DNA from: Hymenobacter aranciens
GTDB lineage: Bacteria; Bacteroidota; Bacteroidia; Cytophagales; Hymenobacteraceae
Assembly: GCF_030580865.1 (NCBI RefSeq)
Contig: NZ_JAUQSY010000004.1
Span: 395,089 to 459,088 of the forward strand
Direction: 5' to 3'
DNA: 64,000 bases
Below are positions 19,548 through 28,141 of the stretch, in pieces (position 1 is the first letter of the stretch; the number at the start of each line of letters is the position of its first letter). Below the pieces are notes generated by a model, which was not told the origin of the DNA, ran no database searches, and was given only the letters and a program-made list of their open reading frames with translations. The position numbers and the translations under genes are program-made.

Positions 19548-19711
19548 CTCCCCTCCTGCTAAGGAGGGGATGTTGCGCTGAAAGCGCAACGGGGGTGGTT
19601 AGGCCTCCAGCGCCGATAGGACGAAGCAGTAATTTCCCGAAAGCCCTGCCGACGACCAACCACCCCAGCCGGGCCTGCGGCCTGGCGTCCCCTCCTTGAA
19701 AAGGAGGGGAG
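19548..19711. repeat. Complex palindromic element (CTCCCCTCC...GGAGGGGAG), copy 1
   Basis: The element is bounded by two small hairpins built from CCCCTCC/GGAGGGG, then contains GTTGCGCTGAAAGCGCAAC, then GGGGGTGGTT, whose complement AACCACCCC returns near the right end. A second copy with the same order of parts lies at 28136-28339. It separates rpsB from tsf. Confidence 0.88.
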
Positions 19712-19752
19712 CTTGATGTTCTTAAACCCAACCCTCCCAATAACTTACTCTA

Positions 19753-20589
19753 ATGGCCGCAATTACCGCCGCAGACGTAAACAAGCTCCGCACCATGACT
19801 GGCGCGGGCATGATGGATTGCAAAAAAGCACTGACCGAAGCCGATGGCGACTTCGAAGCTGCGCGTGACATTCTGCGCAAGCAGGGTCAGAAAATCGCCG
19901 ACAAGCGTGCTGAAAACGAAACTTCGGAAGGCTTCGTGGCCGTGGCCGTGAGCGAAGACGGCAGCAACGGCAAATTGGTGGCCCTGGCCTGCGAAACGGA
20001 ATCGGTAGCCAAAGTGGCTAACTTCCGCGAGCTGGTGCAGCGCATTCTGGATGCCGCCGTGCGCACCAACGCTACCACCAAAGAAGAGCTGGTGGCTGTG
20101 AAAGAGGAAGATGGCCTGACCATTCAGGAGCACATCACGGACCTGATGGGCAAAATCGGCGAGAAACTCGACCTGACTTACGTGACCTTGTCGGCTGAGA
20201 AGGTGGCTTCGTACATCCACTCGGACAGCAAAAAAGGTGTGCTCGTGGGCCTGAAAAACGTAGGCGGTGCCGACATCGCGGCCGTGGGCCGCGACGTGGC
20301 TATGCAAATCGTAGCCATGAAGCCCGTAGCCGTTGACAAAGATGGTGTGGACTCGGCTGTAGTGGAGCGCGAAATCGAAATCGGCAAAGAGCAGGCGCGT
20401 GCCGAAGGCAAGCCCGAGGCGATGCTGGAGAAAATCGCCCAAGGCAAACTCAACAAGTTCTACAAAGACAACACGTTGCTGAACCAGGAGTTTGTGAAAG
20501 ACGGCTCGCTGACCATTGCCCAGCTGCTCGACAAAACGTCGAAAGGCATGACGGTAACGGACTTCAAGCGCGTGGCTATCGGCGCGTAA
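19753..20589 (+). CDS. tsf: Elongation factor Ts
   Basis: EF-Ts exchanges GDP for GTP on EF-Tu during translation. The 278-residue protein begins with the signature VNKLRTMTGAGMMDCKKALTEADGD. It carries the core regions with LVALACETESVAKVANF and VGRDVAMQIVAMKP, and ends DFKRVAIGA. The ATG at 19753 gives MAAITAADVNKLR. A strong shared terminator follows. Confidence 0.98.
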   Translation: MAAITAADVNKLRTMTGAGMMDCKKALTEADGDFEAARDILRKQGQKIADKRAENETSEGFVAVAVSEDGSNGKLVALACETESVAKVANFRELVQRILDAAVRTNATTKEELVAVKEEDGLTIQEHITDLMGKIGEKLDLTYVTLSAEKVASYIHSDSKKGVLVGLKNVGGADIAAVGRDVAMQIVAMKPVAVDKDGVDSAVVEREIEIGKEQARAEGKPEAMLEKIAQGKLNKFYKDNTLLNQEFVKDGSLTIAQLLDKTSKGMTVTDFKRVAIGA

Positions 20590-20607
20590 GTGCTGCTTAT
20601 TGCTAAA

Positions 20608-20649
20608 CAAAGAAGCCCCGCTGGTGTAATATCAGCGGGGCTTCTTTAT
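20608..20649. terminator. Bidirectional terminator shared by tsf and a convergent gene
   Basis: AAGAAGCCCCGCTG pairs perfectly with CAGCGGGGCTTCTT around a 9-base loop and ends in T-rich sequence. The TTA stop complement of the minus-strand gene (20646-20648) lies at the edge of the stem. Confidence 0.9.
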
Positions 20650-20954
20650 TCATCCAGCGGAACTGGTTTTGTTATCAATTCCAGCACAATATCTGGCATA
20701 TCTTCGTCTATCACCAGCCCGTCGATATAGATGCTGGTTTCATCAGGGCGCATTAGCTGCCACTTTTTGAGCACTTCTTCTGCGTCTTCACCGGCGCTCA
20801 TAAACATGTGCGTCCAAGGCGGGGGACAATATTGATTCCACATGCTGGTTAATGCGCCCAACGCGTCAAACAGGTCTTTACTACGCTCAAAAATTAGCTT
20901 ACGTAGCGCTTCATTTTCGGCCTTTAGCTTAGCTGTCATTGCCTCATCATTCAT
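20646..20954 (-). CDS. Hypothetical protein
   Basis: A 102-residue acidic, probably cytosolic protein with an N-terminal helix (KLKAENEALRKLIFERSKDL) that could form a coiled coil. I recognise no family. It is followed upstream on the same strand by a DUF3089 lipoprotein gene whose stop is 12 bases before this start, so the two may be cotranscribed. Base composition is lower in GC than the neighbours, which hints at a less conserved accessory gene. Confidence 0.55.
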   Translation of the reverse strand: MNDEAMTAKLKAENEALRKLIFERSKDLFDALGALTSMWNQYCPPPWTHMFMSAGEDAEEVLKKWQLMRPDETSIYIDGLVIDEDMPDIVLELITKPVPLDE

Positions 20955-20966
20955 GATGCAAGCTAA

Positions 20967-21983
20967 TCAATCATTGCGCTCCCGCCACATCCGTACCCGC
21001 AGTTGCGCATTGCGGCGCACGTTAATGTAGAACAGGCCGTAGTCGGTGAGGTGGAAGGAGTGGCGGAACTCTGGCTTACCGGGCAGGAAGAAGCGCATGA
21101 AGGACGGGCGGCCGGGCGGCGTTATCCAAAGTAAGCCGTTGTGAATCTGCGCGTCGGTGAGGTGGGGACGGACTTTATTAAAGGGGATGCCGACGCTGCC
21201 GCGATTGAGCGAGGCGGGGGCATAGAACGTATCGAGCTGCCAGGTGAGGGGATTGGTGACGAGGCCGTGGGCGTAGGGGGCGTATTCGTGGCCTTTAGAG
21301 ACGGAGTTCCAGCTGACGAAGCAGCCGGTGGCCAGGGAGTCGGGACAGGGACGGATGGTGGTGAATTCCTGGGCTTTGGTGGGGAAACCGACGAGGTAGG
21401 CGGCTACTAGCTGGCGGCGGAGCTTTGGGTCGTTTTCGAAGAACTCGTGGAGCAGGCGGGTGGCGTGGACGGTGCCCTGGCTGTGCCCGGCCAGGATGAT
21501 GGGGCGGCCGTGGTTGTAGTGCTTGAGGTAGTACTCGAAGGCGCGCTTTACGTCGGCGTAGGCGAAGGCAATGGCTTTGTCGCCTTCCTTATCTTCCTCA
21601 TCGAAAAAGGAATAGAGCGTGGCCTGCCGGTAGCGCGGGGCGTAGATGCGGGCGGCGCCATTGAACACGGTGGATTGGTGACGGATGGTGCTGCGCTCGA
21701 CGGCGTGCGTGAAGGGCGCGTTCCAGGTTTTGCGGCGGATGTAGGTGGTGCGGTGCAGGAAGAACACGTCGGCGTCGGCGGTGGCTTGCTGGTCGCGCAG
21801 GTGCGACTCTTCGGGCACGAGGTCGGCCCAGTCGCAGACGTTGGGCAGGGCGGCCCAGCTGTCGAGCTTGGCGTAGTCGGGGGCCGCGGGGGGCTGGTAG
21901 TGCGCGAACTCGTGGCGGGGGGCTAGGATTTTGATGCTGCACGAGGAGAGCAGCAGCGTGAGGAGCAGGTAGGGAATTTTCAC
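20967..21983 (-). CDS. DUF3089 lipoprotein with alpha/beta-hydrolase fold
   Basis: A 338-residue protein with a lipoprotein signal ending LLSSC (Cys15). The DUF3089 pattern is visible: an early DADVFFLHRTTY strand, the RIYAPRYRQATLYSFF segment, the AYADVKRAFEYYLKHYNHGRPIILAGHSQG stretch broken here as GRPIILAGHSQG (nucleophile elbow GHSQG), and GCFVSWNSV. Related proteins are probable esterases or lipases of the envelope, substrate unknown. The likely leader repeats CTGCGTC-type words. It is probably cotranscribed with the small gene downstream. Confidence 0.85.
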   Translation of the reverse strand: MKIPYLLLTLLLSSCSIKILAPRHEFAHYQPPAAPDYAKLDSWAALPNVCDWADLVPEESHLRDQQATADADVFFLHRTTYIRRKTWNAPFTHAVERSTIRHQSTVFNGAARIYAPRYRQATLYSFFDEEDKEGDKAIAFAYADVKRAFEYYLKHYNHGRPIILAGHSQGTVHATRLLHEFFENDPKLRRQLVAAYLVGFPTKAQEFTTIRPCPDSLATGCFVSWNSVSKGHEYAPYAHGLVTNPLTWQLDTFYAPASLNRGSVGIPFNKVRPHLTDAQIHNGLLWITPPGRPSFMRFFLPGKPEFRHSFHLTDYGLFYINVRRNAQLRVRMWRERND

Positions 21984-22031
21984 CGTAGAGGACGCAGAGG
22001 TTTTCGCAGAAGACGCAGATAACTACGCGGG

Positions 22032-23018
22032 CTAGGTTGTTAGGGTACGGGGCTGGCTGTTTTCGTCGTAGAGCAGGCTCATCGGCTGGGTGATGTCCTC
22101 GCGCACCTTAGCTAGGGGGATATTCCAGCGTTGCCACATTTCGCTCAGGGCCTGGGTGTAGGCGAAGTTGTCCCAGGGGTTGAAAATGACGTTGGAAACG
22201 TCGTCGAGCAGAGCGTCGAAGACGAGTTTGTCGTCGCCGGGCTTGGGGTAGCGGGGGTAGATGTCGGGCACGATAGCCAGCAGGTGGGCGGCGTAGTATA
22301 CGCGGGCTTTGAACTCGGCCACCTGGGCAGGGTGCAGGGGGCGCTGGGCGTCGGCATACACCTGACGCATGGCTTGGCCGATGAGGCCAATGTCACCAAG
22401 GGTGGAAATGAGGACAGCGGAACCGAGCTTTATACTGAAGACGAGGGTGTTCAGGTCGTCGTCGTACTCGAAGGGAATCGTATCCTCGGCGGGGTCTACT
22501 TCGAGCACGAAGATGGAGCCGGGCACGAAATCGGCGTATTCGACGGGGACGCGCAGGCCTTGCAGGAGCGGAAAAAACGCCTGGAATTTTCGGAGCAGGG
22601 CGGCGTTTTCGGCCAGCGGATATTGGGGTTTTACCAGCGGGTCTTGTTCCTTAAACAGTTCGGTGATGAATATGCCGTAGAACATTTTACTCAGCCAGAG
22701 GAAGAGCTTATCGTTGCCGAGGGCGCGGAGGGCGCCGGGACCGGCGAGGGCGGCGGCTTGCACTTCTTTTTCCAGCGCTTCGATACGGGGGTGGAGCTCT
22801 GGAACGAGCGGTAGCCGCAAGTCCTGATAAGTGGTGATGCTGCGGTCGAGCAGCAGTATTTCGCGCTCAGCGAGCTGGTAGCTGGCTTGCAGCCACTCGG
22901 CGAAAACTGGGATGGTGGCGGTGGTGGGCTGGCCGCTAAGGAAGCAGATATTGGGGCCGAAACGCAGGTTCTCGAAGGGGTCGTAGGGGGTGAGGTCGGC
23001 GGCGGAGTAATGGGGCAT
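22032..23018 (-). CDS. Conserved hypothetical protein with an N-terminal CFLSG motif
   Basis: A 328-residue protein without a signal peptide or membrane helix. The start has NICFLSGQPTTATIPVFAEWL, which looks like a remnant of a small zinc-binding knuckle, followed by a helical region containing LFLWLSKMFYGIFITELFKE and a mixed alpha/beta C-terminal half. I cannot assign a family. The ATG at 23018 was preferred over 23063 because the extra 15 residues look like leader sequence. Neighbours on both sides are hypothetical. Confidence 0.6.
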   Translation of the reverse strand: MPHYSAADLTPYDPFENLRFGPNICFLSGQPTTATIPVFAEWLQASYQLAEREILLLDRSITTYQDLRLPLVPELHPRIEALEKEVQAAALAGPGALRALGNDKLFLWLSKMFYGIFITELFKEQDPLVKPQYPLAENAALLRKFQAFFPLLQGLRVPVEYADFVPGSIFVLEVDPAEDTIPFEYDDDLNTLVFSIKLGSAVLISTLGDIGLIGQAMRQVYADAQRPLHPAQVAEFKARVYYAAHLLAIVPDIYPRYPKPGDDKLVFDALLDDVSNVIFNPWDNFAYTQALSEMWQRWNIPLAKVREDITQPMSLLYDENSQPRTLTT

Positions 23019-23143
23019 GAAGAAAGCGCGAACGTTGGAGGGCGCGTCCCGGCAAACAGCCAATCAACACCATAGGTTGGGCTAAGAGTGCAGGGGACGC
23101 GAACTACAAAGTTCGCGCTACTTATCGTTTTAGCGGGCGCAGC

Positions 23144-23545
23144 TTAGCGCGACAGCGAGTTGGCGGCTTTGATGAGCAGCTTGCTGAGGTTGGCGAGGGG
23201 GGCCGAGTAGGCGCCATCGGCCTCGTCGGCCACTTTAGCGGTTTCGGCGCCGAGGGAGGCCAGGATTTCGGCTACGTCGTGGGGGTTGGCATTCTTGTCG
23301 GCTAGGGCCTCGTGCAGCAGGCGCAGCTCCTGAGTAATTTTGGCCAGCCCGGGGCGGTCGGAAGACGCCAGCACGGTTTCCCAGCGCTCGATTTCGACAT
23401 GGGGGTGGTCGCCTTTCTGGGGCGGCAGGCCGTGGCTGAGCAGGGCAAGCGTTTCGTCAAGCAGGGCCGAAGTTTGCTGGTCGCTCACAGTGAGCGGCAC
23501 TTCCGGCGTGATGACGTTATGGGGCGTGGTGGCGGTGGAATCCAT
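23144..23545 (-). CDS. Hypothetical protein
   Basis: A 133-residue, mainly helical and acidic protein, no signal peptide, family not recognised. The middle part (WETVLASSDRPGLAKITQEL) and the alanine-rich end suggest a small helical bundle. The ATG at 23545 was chosen because the 28 residues added by an upstream in-frame codon read as untranslated leader. It diverges from the alanine-rich lipoprotein at 23737. Confidence 0.55.
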   Translation of the reverse strand: MDSTATTPHNVITPEVPLTVSDQQTSALLDETLALLSHGLPPQKGDHPHVEIERWETVLASSDRPGLAKITQELRLLHEALADKNANPHDVAEILASLGAETAKVADEADGAYSAPLANLSKLLIKAANSLSR

Positions 23546-23736
23546 GAGAAAAGCAGGGGAAGGGAGTATTGTTCGGCTATACTGTGGACACGGGAAAAGG
23601 TTGGTCGGGACGACCTCCGGCAGTAGCATTTAAATTGACAACCTGAACAATGCAAAAAGCCGAACAGGTGAACGGGTTACTTTTCAGCAGCAGCGGAAAT
23701 AAAGACGCATATTTTCACCCTCAATTTCTAACTCCC

Positions 23737-24156
23737 ATGAAAATGTCCGTTAAATCCCTGCTGGCGGCCATAGCCGTAGCCTTCGCCGCCACTGCCTGCG
23801 AGCATAGCACCACCGAAACTACCACCACCAGCGACGGCACCACGACCACCACGGTAACTACCGATTCGACCGTAACTCCTTCGACGGAAGCCGCCGAGGC
23901 CAACGCCGAAGCTGCCGGCGACCGCATCGAAGGCAAAATGGAAGCCGCTGGCGCAAAAATCGATGCCGCCGCCGCCGAGGCCAAAGCTGACATTAAGGAA
24001 GAGGCCGCCAAAGCCGATGCCAAGCTGGAAGCCGCCAGCGCCGAAGCTAAAGCTAAGGCGCAGGCCGCTGGTGCTAAACTTGACGCCCTAGGCGACGCCG
24101 CCGCCAAATCGGCCAAGCAGACCAAGGAAAATATCAAAGAAGCTGCTAACAAGTAG
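23737..24156 (+). CDS. Alanine-rich lipoprotein with LEA/apolipoprotein-like helices
   Basis: A 139-residue protein. A lipobox FAATAC lies near residue 20, followed by a threonine-rich spacer (TTETTTTSDGTTTTTVTTD) and a long alanine-, lysine- and glutamate-rich region with about 11-residue periodicity (AAGAKIDAAAAEAKADIKEE). Such sequences form amphipathic helices and recall LEA-type stress proteins and small envelope lipoproteins; a protective or structural envelope role is inference. The ATG at 23737 starts the signal; an alternative ATG lies two codons later. A strong terminator follows directly. Confidence 0.75.
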   Translation: MKMSVKSLLAAIAVAFAATACEHSTTETTTTSDGTTTTTVTTDSTVTPSTEAAEANAEAAGDRIEGKMEAAGAKIDAAAAEAKADIKEEAAKADAKLEAASAEAKAKAQAAGAKLDALGDAAAKSAKQTKENIKEAANK

Positions 24157-24172
24157 TTTCGATGCAGCAATT

Positions 24173-24210
24173 GAAAGCCCGCTCGTGCAGACGAGCGGGC
24201 TTTTTCTTTT
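24173..24210 (+). terminator. Terminator after the alanine-rich lipoprotein
   Basis: AAAGCCCGCTCGT pairs perfectly with ACGAGCGGGCTTT around a 4-base loop and is followed by TTCTTTT. Confidence 0.92.
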
Positions 24211-24368
24211 GTATCCCGGCTGATATGCGCAGGCATTTTTTCAGACCGGCCACATGGCCCTGTAAGTCGTGGCGGGCTGAATTACAAACAAGCCTACCAG
24301 CAACCTATCAACCGTTAAAGGCCGCCTGCTCAGGTGAAGCGGAAAACGAGCCGGGCCTATTATCAACC

Positions 24369-24403
24369 CAAAAGCCCCGCCAGAAAATCCGGACGGGGCC
24401 TTA
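24369..24403 (-). terminator. Terminator of the first CarboxypepD_reg gene
   Basis: On the minus strand GGCCCCG pairs with CGGGGC-rich sequence and the stem runs into TTTT; it lies 35 bases after the stop codon of the gene at 24438-25337. The stretch 24211-24368 upstream shows no gene. Confidence 0.6.
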
Positions 24404-24437
24404 GGTGTAGTACTGTCAACGTGTAAACGGGCGGGGC

Positions 24438-25337
24438 CTACTTAATCATGTCCACTTCGGCCTTAATCATGGCGTTGTAGCGCTGGCCGCTGCCGTTAGC
24501 CAGGGTCAGCAGGTTCCAGCCCTTGCCGATGGTGTAGCTCCAGGTGCGGCTTTCCTTAAACTCGAAGGTCGGGCGCATAATCTGGCCGTAGGGCGTATAG
24601 TTGTCCATGAAATTGGTGCTGTAGAACTTGTCGCCACCCACAATCCATTCCATCGCCACAAAGAATCCTTCGGTGGGCGCGGGAATGTTGTACGACGTCA
24701 GGTCGATAGTGTACCACTCACCGCCGCGCGAAGCCGACACCACTACGTTTTCCGTCAGCAAGTCGGTGTTGGGCGAGTTGTAGTTGCCGTCGGCTTTGTA
24801 TATGCGGACGCGGAAGGGCTCGCGGGGGAAGCCGTTTTCGCCGATGAAGAACGACACCGTGCGCACGTTGCCGAGCTTTTTCTGCTTGTCGTTTTTGATA
24901 AAGAAGGCATACTGGCTGCCGGGTAGGCCTTGAATCATGCCCTCGCCGGGGTTGTTCGACTTGGCGCCGAGGCCCAGGTTTTTCACCTTGCCGCCCTGCA
25001 CCTTCACCTCGCTCAACTCCACCACGCGCTTTTTCAGCTCAATGATGAGGTCTTCGGTGGCGCCACGCTTGATGAGAACGGCCGTGCGCTCGTAGCCCAG
25101 GGTCATCACAATCAGCGAGTCGGTGTTGGTTTTTTCAAGGCCGGCCAACTGGAAAAAGCCGTATTCGTTAGTGAGGGCACCGGTGCCCTCCTCGCGCAGG
25201 CCGATGGAGGCAAACGGCACGGGGTCCTTGGATTTACCGTCGATAATACGGCCCGTGATGCGGTTTTCCTGCGCCCAGCTCATAGCCGGAAGCAGTAGCA
25301 GCACCCAGAAGGCGAGAAAAGGTAAGCGTTTCATCAT
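24438..25337 (-). CDS. CarboxypepD_reg-like exported protein, paralogue 1
   Basis: A 299-residue protein with a signal peptide ending SWAQ, an N-terminal carboxypeptidase-regulatory-like beta domain (NRITGRIIDGKSKDPVPFAS to about residue 100), and a C-terminal region containing RTVSFFIGENGFPREPFRVR, NTDLLTENVVV, FFVAMEWIVGGDKFY and FMDNYTPYGQIMRPTFEFKE. Similar genes lie at 25595-26488 and 28334-29233, with the same domain order and near-identical motifs. The family occurs in secreted and surface proteins of Bacteroidota; the function of this type is not known to me. It has its own TAAATTTG promoter element and terminator. Confidence 0.8.
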   Translation of the reverse strand: MMKRLPFLAFWVLLLLPAMSWAQENRITGRIIDGKSKDPVPFASIGLREEGTGALTNEYGFFQLAGLEKTNTDSLIVMTLGYERTAVLIKRGATEDLIIELKKRVVELSEVKVQGGKVKNLGLGAKSNNPGEGMIQGLPGSQYAFFIKNDKQKKLGNVRTVSFFIGENGFPREPFRVRIYKADGNYNSPNTDLLTENVVVSASRGGEWYTIDLTSYNIPAPTEGFFVAMEWIVGGDKFYSTNFMDNYTPYGQIMRPTFEFKESRTWSYTIGKGWNLLTLANGSGQRYNAMIKAEVDMIK

Positions 25338-25368
25338 TGCTTAAAGTAGCATAATGGGGGATGGCTGG

Positions 25369-25376
25369 CAAATTTA
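25369..25376 (-). promoter_or_regulatory. -7 element of CarboxypepD_reg paralogue 1
   Basis: TAAATTTG on the minus strand, preceded by TTTG, lies 32 bases before the start codon. Paralogue 2 has the identical octamer at nearly the same distance. Confidence 0.6.
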
Positions 25377-25511
25377 CAAAGTTCGGGCCACTCTAGCGCC
25401 ATTATTTTTGAAGATAAGGCCTTAAAAAACCGTTAGTAGACCCAGGCCGCAAAACCAATGGCTGGTTTAACTGAAAACCATCCTATTGCAATAAACCTAG
25501 TGGCATGGGTT

Positions 25512-25547
25512 AAAAATACGAAAGCCAGCCCGGAATCCGAACTGGCT
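25512..25547 (-). terminator. Terminator of the second CarboxypepD_reg gene
   Basis: On the minus strand AGCCAGTTCGG pairs with CCGGGCTGGCT (two G-U pairs) across a 3-base loop and is followed by a run of five T. Confidence 0.7.
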
Positions 25548-25594
25548 CCCGAAACGGGGCGGCACGGCGCCTGGTATGCGTGGCGGCCGGCTGA

Positions 25595-26488
25595 TTATTT
25601 GTAAGCGTCTACTTCGGCCTTAATCATGGCGTTGTAGCGGGCGTTGCCGTTGGCCAGGGTGATGAGGCTCCAGCCGCGGCCGATGGTGTAGTTCCAGGTG
25701 CGGCTTTCCTTGAACTCGAAGGTTGGACGCAGGATTTGACCGTAGGGCGTGTAGTTGTCCATGAAGTTGGTTGTGTAGAACTTATCGCCGCTCACAATCC
25801 ACTCCATGGCCACGTAAAAGCCCTCGGTGGGGGCGGGCAGGTTGTACTGCGTCAGGTCGACCGTGAACCACTCGCCGCCACGCGTGGCCGACACTACCAC
25901 GTTGTCGAGCAGCATGTCGGTGTTGGGCGAGTTGTAATTGCCGTCGGCTTTGTAGAGGCGGATGCGGAAGGGCTCGCGGGGGAAGCCGTTCTCACCGATG
26001 AAGAACGACACCGAGCGAATGAAACCCAGCTTCTTGCCCTTCTCGTTTTTCATGAGGGCGGCGTACTGGCTGCCGGGCATGCCCTGAATCATGCCGTCGC
26101 CGGGGGTGTTGGAGCGCGAGCCCATGCCCATCGGGCGCACTTTGCTGGCCTCGATGGTCACGTTGTCGAGCTTGATGCTCTGGCGCGGCAGCTCAATGAT
26201 GAGGTCCTCCATCTTGCCACGCTTCACGAGCAGAGCGGTGCGGCGGAAGCCCAGCGCCATCACGATGATGGAGTCGTCGACGCTACGCTGGGGCATGGCC
26301 AGTTGGAAATAACCGTACTCGTTGGTGAGGGCGCCGGTGCCTTCCTCGCGCAGGGCAATGGAGGCAAAACCGATGGGCGACTTGGATTCAGCATCGACCA
26401 CGCGGCCGGTGATGCGGGTTTCCTGGGCCCAGCTCAGCGTTGGATATAATGAAGTTAGTAGTAGGAAAAGAAATAGACGTTTGAGCAC
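25595..26488 (-). CDS. CarboxypepD_reg-like exported protein, paralogue 2
   Basis: A 297-residue protein with a signal peptide ending SWAQ and the same two-part structure as its neighbours. Distinctive words are shared almost exactly, such as IGENGFPREPFR, FYVAMEWIVSGDKFY and NYTPYGQILRPTFEFKE. It differs most in the middle, where QSIKLDNVTIEASKVRPMG replaces the VKVQGGKVKNLG-type segment. The copies were probably made by tandem duplication, after which an unrelated plus-strand gene came to lie between copies 2 and 3. It is divergent from that hydrolase-like gene. Confidence 0.8.
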   Translation of the reverse strand: MLKRLFLFLLLTSLYPTLSWAQETRITGRVVDAESKSPIGFASIALREEGTGALTNEYGYFQLAMPQRSVDDSIIVMALGFRRTALLVKRGKMEDLIIELPRQSIKLDNVTIEASKVRPMGMGSRSNTPGDGMIQGMPGSQYAALMKNEKGKKLGFIRSVSFFIGENGFPREPFRIRLYKADGNYNSPNTDMLLDNVVVSATRGGEWFTVDLTQYNLPAPTEGFYVAMEWIVSGDKFYTTNFMDNYTPYGQILRPTFEFKESRTWNYTIGRGWSLITLANGNARYNAMIKAEVDAYK

Positions 26489-26520
26489 GGCAGATATGCT
26501 TTAGAAAGTGGGATTTTCGA

Positions 26521-26528
26521 CAAATTTA
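26521..26528 (-). promoter_or_regulatory. -7 element of CarboxypepD_reg paralogue 2
   Basis: TAAATTTG on the minus strand in the context TTGTAAATTTG, 33 bases before the start codon. Confidence 0.6.
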
Positions 26529-26740
26529 CAAGTTTTTAGGAAAATTTCCGCCACCACGGCTAAGCCGGTGAAGGCAGGCGCCTTACCCCGGCGAATAGCA
26601 ATAAAATAAGAATGTGCATGTGTAGCCGCTTGTGCGCAGTCGGGATTTTCGTTAGCTCTGCCATTACTTTCGTGGATGAGGCTGCGCGTAAACGCAGTAA
26701 CTTTCGGCCCGAATGCCCTGATTTGGCACTTTAAGAAGGT

Positions 26741-28141
26741 ATGAGATTTTTTACTTGGGCGGGGTTGGTGGCGGTGGCGTTGGGTATTACGACATCGACA
26801 GCCTGGGCGCAAAGCCCCAGGCCCGGGCCGCTGGGTGGCCTGTGGAAAGGTCAATTACCGCTGCTGGGCGGCAAGCTCGACATGACTATTAGCATCGTGC
26901 CGCTGGCGGGCGGCACCTACTTCGCGGCCCTCGACGTGCCGGCCCAGCGCGTGGCCCGCATGGCCATAGAGCTAACGCTAAAAGAGGACTCGGTCATCAT
27001 GTGGATGCCGCAGGCCGAGAGCCGCTACCGCGCCCGCCTCGACACCGTGCGCAAGGAGCTAAGCGGCACCTGGACGCAGCCCGGCGTGAACGCGCCCGTG
27101 GTGCTGACGCACTCGCCTATGCCCGTGGCCGAGCCCGGCAACGCCCGCCTCACGCCGCCCTACCGCGAGGAAGATGTGGTGTTTACCAACCCGGCCAGCC
27201 GCCTCAAGCTGGCCGGGCAGCTGACCATTCCGGCCGGGCCGGGCCCTTTCCCGGCCGTGGTGCTGCTGAGCGACATGGGCCCGCAGGACCGCGACGGCAG
27301 CGTGGGCGACTACCGCCTGCTAGGCTCGCTGGGCGACTATCTCACCCGCCGCGGCATTGCGGTACTGCGCTTCGACGACCGGGGCGTAGGAGAGTCGGAG
27401 GGCAATAACGCCACTACTACCATCGCGGCCCGCGTGACCGATGCCCAGGCGGCGCTGAACTTCCTGCGCACCCGGCTGGAGGTAAAAATCAACCAGATTG
27501 GCATCATCGGCCACGGGGAGGGCGCTAATGTGGCGCTGCTGGCGGCGGGCCAGACGCTGCCGCCGGCCTTCGTGGTGTCATTGGCGGGCTACGGCCTGCC
27601 GGGGCAGCAAACGCTGCTCCAGCAGCAGGTGGACCGCCTCAAGGCCCAGACCACGCCCAAGCTCGACCCGCTGAAAATTCAGGAAGCCTACGAGCGGCAG
27701 CGCACCATGTACGACATCATCCGGCAAACCAGTCCGCAGCAGGCCCAGGCCATCGTAGCCAATATGTTGCGCCAGGACAGCGGCGAGCTCGACGCCCCCG
27801 CCGCGCAGAAAAAAGCGGCCGAGCTACTCACGCCCTGGCAGCGCCATTTCCTGGCTTTCGACCCCATTGCCAGCCTCGACCAAGTGAAGTGCCCGGTGCT
27901 GCTCCTCGGCGGCACCAACGACCAGGAAGCCCCCGCCGACCTGCACCTCACGGCCCTCGAAAAGGAGCTCAAGAGCTTCAACCACGGCGCCACCAGCAAG
28001 CGCCTGCCGGGCGTGAACCACCTCATGCAGCCCCCCCAAACGGAGTGGACGATGTTGAATGGGCAGATGCGGCCCGTATTTTCGCCGGTGGCGCTGGAGG
28101 CTATTCGGGAGTGGATTGTGGGGCTGTACGCAAAGAAGTAG
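26741..28141 (+). CDS. Exported alpha/beta-hydrolase-like protein lacking the usual nucleophile
   Basis: A 466-residue protein with a signal peptide ending AWAQ, an N-terminal beta domain (about 30-150) and a C-terminal alpha/beta-hydrolase domain. The family landmarks LLSDMGPQDRDGSVGDYR and VLRFDDRGVGES are clear. The nucleophile elbow, usually GHSEG, reads GHGEG, so residue 259 is glycine (GGG codon, 27515-27517) instead of serine. The late histidine region (LPGVNHLM) is retained. Either the enzyme is inactive and acts as a binding protein, or another residue supplies the nucleophile. It converges on CarboxypepD_reg paralogue 3 through a palindromic element that begins at its stop codon. 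Confidence 0.88.
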   Translation: MRFFTWAGLVAVALGITTSTAWAQSPRPGPLGGLWKGQLPLLGGKLDMTISIVPLAGGTYFAALDVPAQRVARMAIELTLKEDSVIMWMPQAESRYRARLDTVRKELSGTWTQPGVNAPVVLTHSPMPVAEPGNARLTPPYREEDVVFTNPASRLKLAGQLTIPAGPGPFPAVVLLSDMGPQDRDGSVGDYRLLGSLGDYLTRRGIAVLRFDDRGVGESEGNNATTTIAARVTDAQAALNFLRTRLEVKINQIGIIGHGEGANVALLAAGQTLPPAFVVSLAGYGLPGQQTLLQQQVDRLKAQTTPKLDPLKIQEAYERQRTMYDIIRQTSPQQAQAIVANMLRQDSGELDAPAAQKKAAELLTPWQRHFLAFDPIASLDQVKCPVLLLGGTNDQEAPADLHLTALEKELKSFNHGATSKRLPGVNHLMQPPQTEWTMLNGQMRPVFSPVALEAIREWIVGLYAKK

